The translations under genes and the position numbers were made by a program. 64,000 bases of DNA from Acholoe squamosa (taxonomy: Eukaryota; Annelida; Polychaeta; Phyllodocida; Polynoidae): positions 5,866,771 through 5,930,770 of the forward strand of contig OX439050.1 of NCBI GenBank assembly GCA_949317995.1. Reading direction: 5' to 3'. Positions within the stretch are counted from its first letter, which is position 1. Every line of letters starts with the position of its first letter. A model generated the notes under the pieces. The model had not been told where the DNA came from. It did no database searches and saw only the letters and a list, made by a program, of their open reading frames with translations. Of this stretch, positions 11,220 through 24,000 are shown piece after piece.

Positions 11220-12110
11220 GAACCGACAGCTCGTGCTTTAATGAGAAAATGTTACTAATGCAGGAACTTCAGTGCAAAGCTACTATTGTAGGGTGGTACA
11301 ATGTTGGTCACATAGGACTTATTACAATCCTAACATTTGTAAATGATAATGAGAAATGGGTATATGACAATTATGCATTTAGCATCAGCCCCATAGGAAC
11401 GGCATGATGTATGAATGCAGGCCTGGTATTGGTTATAGCGACTTAATCATCACATCATTGCTAATACCCCTTTTCATCCACAATATTGGTCAAAATATTT
11501 TTTTTTCTGATTTGCCTGTGCCGCTAGGATTAAAAAGAGTTTCCTCTTGGTGGCCGTCCACATTCTGAGATGAGAATGTACTAGCTATTCACAGCACCTT
11601 ACAACATACTGCAGCCCCTGTTCCCAATGGAGCTTTGCTCTTGATTGATTGATTTGTGTTTTACAGCACTTTAGCGGCACTAATTGGCTATCCCGTGCTT
11701 CACAGGTTGATAATTTAACAGAGGAATGTGTCAGTGCCCGCGCATATGTGCACCACACACATCCTGAGGGGATAGGAAAGAGGAGATATAGACCCTTTTA
11801 AGTGGGCTAGGGAAGCCCGAGGAGCTTTGTTCTGTGAGAAAATAGGATTGTGTCCAAATATTGTCATTGCTGACCACACAACCTATTTGCTAGAACTGTG
11901 TCCTTCCGCATGACAAAATCCATATGCCTGGTCTGGACTACTTTACCAGAAGCACCAGAAAACGTCAATTCTCCCCCTTTCACTAAATCTCCTGGCTATG
12001 GAACGCTGCGTCCTCTGTTGTGACGCCATCTAGTGGGGAAAGTGGGAACTATTCCAGCAGACGACAAATATATTATTTGTGGCGACAAGAAGCGATCAAA
12101 GCCACAGCCT
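11220..12110. other. Non-coding stretch, nothing recognised
   Basis: Mixed sequence with no splice-flanked open frame. 'gccgctaggatt' and 'agcggcactaattggctat' look like ordinary dispersed repeat debris. Confidence 0.4.
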
Positions 12111-12115
12111 CTGAA

Positions 12116-12514
12116 CCCTTTAAGGGCCATTGATACCGGAGTGAACTTGTCCATCGGTTGACATGATGCACCAATGAAGTGCTGGTGAGACTGCTCTCCA
12201 GCACCTCATTGGAGCATTATGCCGACCCTTCTTGTGTATCAACCCTATAGGGTTGGCACAATGCACAAATGTAGCCCTGGCCAGTTACCCACAATGGCTT
12301 CATTCATGCATCATGACGACCCTACTTCATTGGTGCATCATGCCAACCCTACAGAGCTCATACAGTCCACGATGCACGAATGTAGCCCCGGCACAATGTC
12401 AGCCAATGGGCATGCTGCATTAATGCATCATGTCAGCCAATGGGCATGCTGCATTAATGCATCATGTCAGCCAATGGGCATGCTGCATTAATGCATCAGC
12501 TGCCCCTTAAAGGG
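12116..12514. mobile_element. TTAA MITE with an internal 34-bp expansion
   Basis: Left end ccctttaagggccattgat; right end gcatcagctgccccttaaaggg. A unit containing 'catgtcagccaatgggcatg' + 'ctgcattaatg' is repeated three times near the right end (about 12395-12495). The flanks are no longer TTAA. The small open frames here derive from the repeat. Confidence 0.7.
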
Positions 12515-13039
12515 TGCAGGCCATGCAACATGATGAGCCCACAGTGTGAGCTGAGATGGGTGTTCAAGTTAGGCCCAAAAAAATTAAATGTTTGTTTCAG
12601 GAAACATGCTGTAAAAGATTATCCTGGTAGGTAGGGTAGGTCAAGACACCCAGCAAGTTTCAGTGATTGACAGTGACTTGCAGAAGACCAAATTGACTAA
12701 AAATTAGACAAAAATATGTAAGTTCTTTAAAAAAAATTCTAGGGTCTGTCGTGTTTTGCTTGGCAGGGTCAGGTGACCTGAAACAAGCAATATTTTTGGC
12801 CTTATATGTGGTGATAACAGTAAGCTGAGATGTCATTGATCTCTTCTATGACAGTACATGTAAAACCTGCGCCCATGCTCCAAAATGATACTATCCCGGC
12901 TAGCACTACTTGTGTAATTTACATCATTTTTACGTTAAAACCCATCTTATTTGGATGAGTTGTGCTAGCAGGGATGGTATACTGCATTGGTACATGAAGA
13001 TAACTTTCAATATTTTGGGACAAATCGTATCAGCTTTTG

Positions 13040-13232
13040 ATTGCACCATAAATTCCCATGTATAAGCCACACCCTGAATTTGAGAGAAAGCTGTAAGCTG
13101 TATATGGGGCATCTAGGCAGTCTAGTACTGTTCTATAGTGTCAACTTACACTCCTACAAGCTGCACCCCAAGTACAGGAGGACCTTATAAGCCACACCCA
13201 TAATCCCTCATATACACGGGTGTTTACGGCAA
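13040..13232. mobile_element. MITE of the 'taccgta...ataagc' family, diverged copy
   Basis: Left part 'accataaattcccatgtata' + 'agccacacc', right part 'atatacacgggtgtttacgg'. The ends are inverted relatives of each other and of the copies at 10.0 and 23.3 kb. Confidence 0.5.
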
Positions 13233-13838
13233 AAGAACAGCTGCCATTTTCAAGTGATATGTGATGTTGCATTGTCTTAGAATCCAGTTCTATTAAAACT
13301 ATTTGTTTCAAGTAGCCAATGTGGATAACTGTGTGTCTTATTAATATGCATTATGCATGGTTTTCTTTTCCCATTTTCAGCCTGACCAGGATCATGCGTA
13401 TGTCAGGATGTGCGTTAATGTGCACCAGAGTGGTTAGTGTCACAGTGTACCTTATTCATTTCTCCTTGAGCTTACACTCCACTGCACTAACCGTCTTACT
13501 CAGACTTAAGCCGGTCTTCCTCCAGAAGCAAATAAAAAATTGGGGATATAATATCACTTTCCCCTCTCTTTTCAGTTGATTATGAATTATTATTCATACA
13601 TTCATTTCCAAAAATCTCTCAAAATTAAGTAAAATTTATACCTGTTGGGCACTGTATGTACATGTCAAGATCAACAGTCTAATGATTTAAAAGAAAACAT
13701 TAATTATGTTAAATTTTTACTTGTATCAGAATGGGTTTGGTTGCTCTTGAGTTTCTCCAGTATAAAATTGGCTGAGGTGGACATACTACTTTGTTATGGA
13801 GTTCTGTGCACCTGGCACTTGGACTAGATGTGGAACCC

Positions 13839-14002
13839 ACGGGCGGATCCAGGGGGGGCTAGGGGGCATGTGCCCCCCCTAGACCCCCTGAAATTGGGCC
13901 AGCCTATAGGAAACGTGGCCCTAAAACCCACTTGTACTCCCCCCCCTAGACCAAATTTTCTTGGCTGTGCCCCCCCTAGACCACCCGTTCTGGATCCGCC
14001 CC
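13839..14002. mobile_element. hAT-type MITE with perfect 8-bp target duplication
   Basis: A 164-bp fold-back element. The left end ACGGGCGGATCCAG and right end CTGGATCCGCCCC are inverted repeats. It is flanked by the perfect 8-bp direct repeat TGGAACCC (13831-13838 and 14003-14010). An 8-bp duplication is the hallmark of hAT transposition. The interior is C/G-homopolymer rich with no coding potential. Confidence 0.85.
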
Positions 14003-14917
14003 TGGAACCCTCTGTTATGTCTCATTTTGCCGTACCCAGGGGTGTTGGAACTTAGAAGCAACTTGACATTGAGGGGAGTGAAGCAGAGCTGGCAGGGCTT
14101 GTTGCTGATTCTGACTATAGCTACTCAATTATTTTATAGAGTTTTGGGGGTTAAGTAAAATTTTAAAGATTTTCTCCTCATATTTTAGGTCACTTCGTGA
14201 GTACAAGTTCACTACAGCAGTGTATACTCTGTTTACCAAGTTTTCAGGGGGGGGGGACACAGCCCCCACTGTTCCCACGACCCTGTAACTTACCATTTAC
14301 CAGTATATACATATATAACGATTAATATGCTATGAGGGTGCATGCTGTCAATACTGCTTGCGGTATACTTTGATCTCCAAAAGGTATTTGTGTGCGGGCA
14401 GAACTAATGCTACAGGAATTATATTGCTTTCCTGACAGGTGCTTCAAATGAGCTATTGAATTGTAAAAGCTTTGCTTGTGGGGGACTCAAGAAAGGTTTT
14501 TCCATTTGTTCAACTTCCCACACAGTCCCAATACCTCACATGATTGCAAACAATACCATTTTAAACACTTTTATTTCAGCACAAATCTGCAGTGAAATCA
14601 CTGCACATGTGACAGCACTTCCATACATACCTCACAAATAGATACTATGGTACAAAAAAAGTACCACTTAATTACCAAAGCAAATGCAAAAACAATCCTA
14701 CTACAGCATGTATATTTCTTGATACAATGTGATAAAAGCATATTTCATTCCTTTCTGTACAAAACACAGGATAGAAGTCCTCAGCTTCTCCCCAGATTTC
14801 AGGAGTTTTTGTTCTTGATTACTTTCATCCCTATTACTATTCTGTATTGATCTAATTATTATTCTATATTTGTAGTATTGTATTACCCTATTTTATATTT
14901 TCCCCCTATTTTCACAG

Positions 14918-15058
14918 TGCTATGTGGCCATGATGCGGAGTCGTATCGTCGTGCTGGCGCTGCTGCTGGTTGGCTCGGTGGTCTCGGTCATCGTGTACCA
15001 ACTGAGTAACACAGAAATACGTACCAAGATTCTCCCCTCTCACCCTAACAATAGGAAG
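14918..15058 (+). CDS. METTL24-like: METTL24-like, first coding exon (signal anchor)
   Basis: Acceptor at 14911-14917 (ccctattttcacag), ATG at 14930, donor AAG|gtgggt at 15059. It encodes residues 1-43: two basic residues, then an 18-residue hydrophobic helix (IVVLALLLVGSVVSVIV). This is the usual type II anchor of Golgi enzymes. Phase 0 exit. Confidence 0.8.
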
Positions 15059-18000
15059 GTGGGTCTTATTTATACACTTTAAGGGCCGCTGATGCAGTAG
15101 TGCATGATGCCCATTGCTGGTCATGATACATAGATGCAGGCCTGGGATGTATATCGCCTGCGCTCCATTTACGCATCATGTCAACTCTTCAGGACTGATA
15201 TACACCCAGAGGTTCGGCACAAATCTCCAATGAATCGGTTCATTATGACGACCGCCAGGCATGAATACACTCCAGGAGTGGCTCTTGAAGGGTTTTAAAC
15301 AGGGGCTACAGATGCAGGAATGACAATAAAGGGGATGCATATGCTCAGTGGTGCTGCCACACAGCACCCTCCTATAACCATTTTATATAGAGCTAAACCA
15401 GGCCCCAGGCAAGTCAATATCTTGACAAAAAAAAAGGGTGCTTTGAACCGAACCAATCAATCAAATAATCAATCAATTCCCCTTATCCAATCTCTGTGTG
15501 GGACTAGACGCTTCACTATTAAACCGCCCTGATATTGTGACTCGTTGTATTGTGTGCTGTGCTGCATTTATCCACTCTTTTCCATCATTTATTTTACTGT
15601 TTTTGTTTGTAAATAGATATTTTAGGAAACTCAACATGAAAAAATATATAAATACCATGCCAATGAATTAGCAATATTATTGTACTGATCAGCACTTCAT
15701 TAGTACATCATGCTGAACCTACAGAATTACATCAAGCTTATTAGTCATGATGCACTGATTGAAAACAAAAGCTGTAGAGAGCAGCATTTTTGGGACAAAT
15801 TTATTACTATTCATGGCATGCAAAATGAAATATATAATTAAAGCACTACAGTATGCTATGCAGTAAGTGCCCACACCCCTATTGGCCCTTCTTTTAGACT
15901 AGGAAAAAAGGCATAATTTTCAGGCTAGATACTGGAGTACCATGAATATCATCCATTTAATATCATATACCATATTGGGACCATAAAGATATTTCATTTT
16001 GCTGAGCCTAATTATTGTATATATTTGCTTTCTACCTTGCTAACATATGTGCCCTCTGTCATTTGATTTGCTGTTTAACATAAAGGAACTTTCTTTTTGA
16101 TGTTTTCTTCCTTTTTCTGTTTTCTTCCTGTTGTTAGCTCTCCTCGAGAGGTGAACTTGATTGGTTTGACAATGCGCAGCTCGGTGTTTATGAGGTATTG
16201 TTATAAATTTAGACTTAAGCTTACCTTAATAACAAGCTACATACTGCATTTATGCATCATGCATCTTTTGTCATAATGATACATAAGCAAATGTCCATGA
16301 CCATGGCTTTGTGGGATACGCCAGTCCCACCTCTGGGAATACGATGTAAAAAATCCCATGGAAGTGGACATTTGCATTTATGTCATGGCCTAGGGGGTTA
16401 CTTTACTTATAAATAGAGAAAAACAGCTCAGATCTGTTTAAAATCCAAGATGGCGGCCACCCATTGAATACAGACATATTGTATTCAATGTCCCCCCATT
16501 GAATACGGAGGTTCTAGTACTAATCTATAGTAACGATCGTATCAGCCATGAAAAGCCATGACATAAATGATTGAGATGCGTCCATGCATCATGCTGACTC
16601 TACGGGGTTGATGCGCTCTTGAAGGGTTAGCATAGATTTTGTATGAGTGCTATGCTCAAAAGTTGCTTGCTAGCACTGCAGCGGTGTATCATCAACACAA
16701 AAGAAAATGAACTTTGCACAACCAATTTTCTCCTTTTTTTTCTGTTCATTCTATTGGAAGAAAAGATGAGATAATCTTACATGGTGGATAGAATGACTAG
16801 TCTTAAGGAAATCAAATAGAGGAATGTAGAACACAGGCATGGGATTCTTATGGAAATATCCAGAAATCTTAAGGTCAAATGGTCACTTTTGTGACTTGCA
16901 CAGATCCACTGAGAAAAAAGTTTAACATGAATGGGGTTTGGGGTCTTAAATGGTTGAAGGGCCTCATCCAATAAAATTGCTCTCAAATAACACCCGGAAG
17001 ATTCATTTAATCACCCTCTTGGAAATTTCTTCGAAACCCAGTCCCATGCCTGAGAACATATAAATTAGGACCCAGTCTACAGGTGGCTACAGGTGGCTCA
17101 AAAATAATTTACGAGGAATTTTCTTTAAACTTGCTCTACAAGTTCTTTATAACTTTTGGAATCAAAATATGAAATAAAAAAGTTGGGGTCCCAGCACTAG
17201 TTTACACAGGGCTGGCCAATGTATAAGGATGGCTTCACTATGGACTCCAATTGGCGAGCACCTGAATATGAATGAATTCTGGTGAGTTTTGCTCAATAAA
17301 TTATAAACTAGACAAGGAATTCTTCTAAAAACTAAAGATAAGTGTAAAAATATATAACAGTTAAAATGGTCAAGTAACATCATAGAGTTCCAGAGCAACT
17401 TCCTGCTCTGGATGCACATGAATTAGAAATGCCTAGGCTTAAGCATTAGGTCTATGGGCCTCATCTGGAGGGGGGTAGAGCGGGGTGGATATTCTGTCTG
17501 TAGAACAATGCTTCAATACTTCAGGAAAAGAAAAAAAATGTCTATTTAGGGCTACTTATTGAATAAATAATGATTGGAATGAGCTGAAAAACTGGCAGAT
17601 TCCGCTTAACAAGATTTTAGCTGTTGTTCATAAAATGGCCACATGGCCTTAAGCACCACTGTTTGTCAATATAAGATCAAGAGATGTAAGTTTACAGAAT
17701 TTTGTCTGATTTCAGGAATTTCTGAATTAGAAATGCCTAGGCTTACACAACTTTCCTTTCTCAGGTCAAAGATTTGTAGTAATTTACAAAGAATTCAGAG
17801 TTTCTATGTGCATCTTCAGGATTTTCATACACTCTGACTTTATTGACATTATTGTACCTGTCCACTCGAGTGGTCAGGTACTTTTAGAAGCACACGGAAT
17901 TTGCAGAGTAATGGTCAGGCACCTCTGACTGTGCCCTGGTCTGCCACAGTGCGCCTCTAACAATGCTGGGTTGGGCAGAGCCCCTAGGCAGAGGCAGGAC

Positions 18001-21000
18001 ACTTTCACACCTCTTGCCAAACGTACAGCTTATTGTAGCAGCATTGTGTGCAGGCAATCATGCCTTGAGTGTTTTGTACTGGGTACACTATAATCTGCTG
18101 ACTGACTACCCCCTCCCACTCCCAAGCCCTCACACATAAATTATTACAGCCTATATAAAACTACAACATAAATTAGCCAATTGTTAATTAGGTATGTGAA
18201 GAGCTATGGCAGGCATGGATTGCACTTGTGTTAATTATATCTCTGCATATACCTGTCTATTTTAATCTACACCCTGCTGAACTAACACCAGTGTGCACCT
18301 ATATATGGGCATTTTCTTTATATATGTATCCTCCCTACATGTACATATAGAACACACTATAGGCTACAAGTGGTATACTGCTAGCTTGGGATTTCCCCCA
18401 TGTGATCATGCCAACCTTCTGGGCTGTGTAATGCCCCCAGGTTCATGATGGACCAGTGCAGTGCTGTAGTCTACTCACCAGGACTGCACTATTGCACCAC
18501 GCTGATATATGGCTGCATAGCATTACATTTTATTTCACTTTGTAATATATTGCACATTATGTCCTACGAAGATTAGCAAATTGTCATCGAGGACAGGTAC
18601 TTAGCACTTGTGCTACGATTGTGACATTTTTATTGTTTTAAAACAAAATTATTCTTGGTTGTTTGAACCTAAATTTACTCTTCTCAGTCTAGGTTTCCTT
18701 GATGGCTTATGATTCAACAGAGAAAATTTCAGATGATAGAAATTTATCATAACATTTTGTCACACTTTTAGAAATGACTAGACTTGCTTTCTCAACATTG
18801 ATGCTACTAATCAGCCTTTAAATACTTCATACACACCTGGTCATGTAATTTATTTTGTTTGAATGATAACATTGCACTGTTAACTAAAAAAGTATTTGCC
18901 AAAAACATATCCAAATGGCAAAAAAGACAACAACAAAAAACACATGCAATTAAAACACAATAGCAAAAAGGATAGACACATTGAATTACAATACAATGGC
19001 TTTGGTTTCCTTGCAGAGTGATGTGCTGTCAAATGATGAGAATGGTCCATCAGAAGATGGTGACACGACAGTGGACCCTCCACTTGACACAAACCTTGAG
19101 AACCTGGGCAGTAGTAGGACAGCTCAGGTCCTACGCCTACAGGCCATACAGAATCGTAAAGAGGCCGCATACATAGCAGCTGCACGCAAACGTCTCGACA
19201 GTGAAATGTTCCAGGTACAGTGAAATCTCTTTATAACGAATTACAGCAGGTTTTTTTTTTTTTATATGATCAATAGTCCTTTGCTTTTGACAAAGCCTCA
19301 CCATGACCTCACAGCGACAACCAGTATCCATGGTGCTGGAGATGTGTTGTCCAAATATCATCTGGCAACAAATGTATACTGAACGTTTTCTGAAAGAATT
19401 TTTGAAAAAAAAAGATCTTTAAATAAAGAGTTGAAATTTGAAGTAAGGGAAATGGCAGGGCAGTGCAGAATTCCTGATGACAAACAGGGCCATGCTTAGG
19501 CTCCTATAACATTTTTATAACCCTGCAGGTTCTACATCTGAGTAAGTTTAAGTTTTTCTTTTAGATATGTAGATAATCCAAAAATATAATTTCAAAAATT
19601 GCTTTTGCAGATTTTATATGTGTAACAATTATTCAAAACCTGCTGTATTCTTGCAGTTTAAAGTTGAAAAAAGCCGGCAGGCCGGCTTGCGTAAAAAGAT
19701 AGAGGATGACTTAGAAAACTTGAAACTCAAACAGCGATTATTCGAAGAAGAGAAAAAACAGTAAGTAGACATTTTCAGTTGTCTTGGCATTAGTTATTAA
19801 GCCTGGCATGATCCTATTTGTCATGCATTACAGATAAGGATGACAATACAATATCTGTGTATATTGCTGGCTTTATGTACCATAATATCCTGCATATAAA
19901 GCACACCTTACATATGAGACACACTCAGACGTTGCAGATATAAGAGGGAAAAATTGAAATGATATAATGATAATGATAGCCTAATCAACAGATTTTCAAA
20001 ATTCAAAGAGTGATGGCCTTCTTGGGGCATCCCCCACCACCTTTTCCACTTTATGGGGGTGGTGGAATATGAGGGAGATTTTAGACAAATACCTCCCCAT
20101 ATTCATTCCGCTTCTATAAGGCGCACCAAAGGTCTATCCTAGTGTATAAGTGAGGTATTACAGTACCTCAGATTTCTATATTTTGATTTTGCTTTAGAAC
20201 TTACGAAATATTCTTTAATTATTAAAGTAATGTTCTTGAATTGTTAAAGAAATATTCTTGCATTGTGTTTAATTGACTTCAGATTTTCTACTTCACTTCA
20301 TTGATGCCTATTTGTTTGCTTCTGGTGAGAGGGTGATTTTTATTGTTAACAATTACCATTCCATATAGGTTTGAACAATTCCATGTTTATAACTAAAATC
20401 TATGATGATAGGCTTGTTTTGAGTTCAAGTTTATAAAAGATTTAGACATTTTTCCGAAAAAAGGAGGATAACATCAGTTTTCAAGACTTGAAGAAAGCAT
20501 TATATGGTATTCATTCTAAAAAGCATACATACTTTGAAAAGCGCACGCACCCATTTTTGCAGCCTGAGTGGACAACGAAGCAAAGATTTCTAGGTTGAGG
20601 GTGTGCCCTTTTAAAAAATTGATTAAAGTTTTAGGATATGGCTAAAAATATTTTATTCTCCACACTTGTGTCCTCTTTTAAAGTTTGTAGCATGTCAGCT
20701 TTTTCACTTCCTAGACCTTGTTAGTTGTTGAACAGCTTTGTTCGTTGTTTGCTAAAATTGGTTTACTACTATTACCAATGACCTTGCATGTGTTTTAGGT
20801 TTGCCTTAGAAAGAATATTCAATCGATGTCAAAACACATCTCGTGTTAAACGGTAAGACTAAAGGAAGCGCTGTAACCTGGCTGTAGTTGTAGTAGTGTG
20901 GTGCTGTATGTAAGCTTTCTGCATGCCCCTTTAAGGGCTGCTAGTGCAGGAGTGCATCCATCATGCCCATTGGTCATCATGGTACAAATATGAAGTGCTG

Positions 21001-24000
21001 GTGAGTCTGCTTGTCAGCACTTCATTGGAGCATCATGCCGACCCTTCAGCAGTGTATCAACCCTGTAGGGTTAGCATGATGCATAAATGTAGTCCTGGAA
21101 AGTTATTCGCCAGGGCTGTATTCATGCATGATGACAAACAATGGGCATCAGCCTTTAAAGGTTAATGCTTTATGGTTTTCTGCATGGTGTGTATATATGT
21201 TTAAGTAGTAGTTTCATCCTCAAGTCCAATAAGGGGGATTCTGGTTATAAAGATCCTGATCAGGTGCCAATATGTCCAATAAAGAGGCCATTCCTTCAAT
21301 GACTTTTGGCTTATGGACACTTATTCGACTCTCCTCCTATAAAGCCTTGTGTGTTAGCCACACTGCATGTATAGGCTGTACCCTTACTTTATGGATAAAC
21401 CATGTCTGACTTTTTATGCCTTCTCTTTAGAAGAGTTAGCCATTCCTCCTCCAAAATTACCTCTGTCTTTGTTCAACTTATGAGATGTGTCTTATGCACA
21501 AGGCTATACAGGCTAGATCAACATTTGTCAGATCACTGTCCATCGCCTAAAGATTCTGCAACGGAATATGCCATGAAAACTTCATAGATTGGCAACTGAC
21601 AAGCGCCGATTGACTAAGCCCTCAATGTTACTTATGTCCCCTTGATATGCCCCCTCGGTGTCTCTGTATATTGTAATTGCTTTATTGACAAACAGGTTAC
21701 TAACAGGGTTAACATGAAGCCCTGAGGCATCATGCTGTTCTTACAGGGTTAACATAAAGCCTTGAGGCACCATGCTGTCCTTACAGGGATAACATGAAGC
21801 CTTGAGCCATCAAGCTGTCCTTACAGGGTTAACCTGAAGTCTTGTGGCATCATGCTGTCCTTACAGGGTTAACATGAAGCCTTGAGGCATCATGCTGTCC
21901 TTACAGGGTTAACATGAAGCCTTGAGGCATCATCTTGATCTTGAAGGATTAACATGAATCCTTGAGGCATCATACTGTCCGTAAAGGGTTAACATGAAAT
22001 CTTGGATTTTTATTTTGCCCATGAGGGGTTAAAAGGATCTGTTGTTGAATAATAAGTTGATTCTTTTCAGATTGTTAAAAAAGTTGCACATAGACCCAAT
22101 ATCAGCTAGGGATTTCCTCCAAGGGTGCGTTAAATGTCGATTATTCCTCACACACATTTCTAGTACTGCCACCATATTAGGACAAGCACACACTTTGTCC
22201 GGGCTTTGTTTTCATCAGTTTATAGACACTGAGGTATATCGTGCATGCTACATAGTCTCCACAGCTTAATTATTCAAAATCTTAATGCATCGTATCCGTT
22301 GGTTGGAATGGTGTATGAATGCAGCCCTGGTAAATTAAAAATGCCAGGACTGCATTCATGCATCATACTGGCCAGACAGGGTTGTCATATTGTGTGAATG
22401 CAGTCCGGGCGAGTTACTCATTATGGTAGCATTCATGTATCATGACAACCAATGGGCATGGAGCCATGGTCATGAAGTATTAATGGGACATCAGGCCTTG
22501 GAAGATGAGGGGCCACTTAGAGCCTTAGATCAGTGTGCCATTTAGCTTAAAAGGCTAAACTCTCTTCTCCATACCTCCAAGAACTTAGAAACCTAAACTC
22601 TTTCCTCTGTACCTCCATGAGAGTTTCTGTAGCACAATAATGGGTGGAGTTGGCGTTCCCAACCAAGACCACACATTTTCAGTCATTGATATTCAAAATA
22701 TGTCAGAATTTCTAAGTTCCTTGAATAGTCTAACATGTTAGCTACACATTCACGGATTTTGAAAATCATATGACTGATATTAGATATTTTAGAGCGGATC
22801 TCCTGCATTCTCATTCCGTTCTCATTCTGCCACCTCCCCAGCTGAGCGGGAAGACATGCCTAAGTAGAGGTGCCAAAGTAGGTCAGAAATCTGTGCTTCC
22901 TCCCCTCTACACTGGAGAGCTCCTCACCCACCAACCCCGCCACCAACAGACATGAGATTTTCTAAACTGTCATGGAGGTTTGGAGTTTCTAAGCACTGTG
23001 CGATTTAGATATTATCAAACATGAATGCAGCCCTGGTAAGTAGATTTACATACTGCATTCATTTCTGCATCATGCACACTGTATAAGCTGGATGCACCAA
23101 TGCAGTGCCTGTGAATCACAAAATCATCACTGCTGTATCATGCCTGAAAATGAAGCTTCTGCCTATATTTAACTTTACTTAAACTGGAATATATACTTGA
23201 TCAAAAACCTCTGCCAGAAGCTGTCCTCCCAGATTTCAAATATTCTATAAGCCGGATTTGGCCTGAAATTTTGGTCGGCTTCTAAGGGAGGTTTTATATA
23301 ACCGTAATCTCCCACATGTAAGGTGCATCCTGTGGATAGATGCACCTAGAGTTTTAGAATATATTTAAAATAAAAGGAAAAGTTCATAACTGTTCAACTG
23401 AATGCATTTTCAAAATTTTAAAAGCTATGTGTAGCTAGAGCTCGGACCCTCGACCCCTCTATGCCCTAGTATGACTGAGGGGGAGTGTAACATATCAAAA
23501 GAAAGGTCTTGATCCCCCTTGCAAATGCAGGGAAAACCATATATATATGCAGGAGAATACGGTCATTCTTGCCTCCCCTGCCCATTTCATTTTGTCAGGT
23601 AACGACCACTCAGTATTGGTAGCATGTGGCATAGCTGATTAGCGGGTTTCATGGTTAGCTCAATATAATGCTTACTCAATACATAAATAAGGTGATGGAT
23701 TTATATACAATATGTACAAACAACTTTTTGTGCCACATATCATGAAGTTAATTTTCTTTTCTTTCAGTTTAGTTCCTTTTTAATTGTCTATGCCTTAGAC
23801 AAAAGTGATAGCTGTATTCCTTTTCATGCTGATGGTTATGGAATTATTTAGTTCTTGATTTTCTAGGTCCAGTGCTATTCAATGTCAAAATAATCAATAT
23901 TAAAAAACTTAATGACCCCAGTGAATGCCCTAAGAATTGCAAATATATTTTTGATTATTTGAGAACCTGCGTTGTGTGAGCTTAATACATTTATCTAGAA

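Noticed and set aside
12219..12491. 90-codon frame rich in MHHV/SQWACC
   Set aside because: Translation of the TTAA-MITE and its 34-bp expansion.
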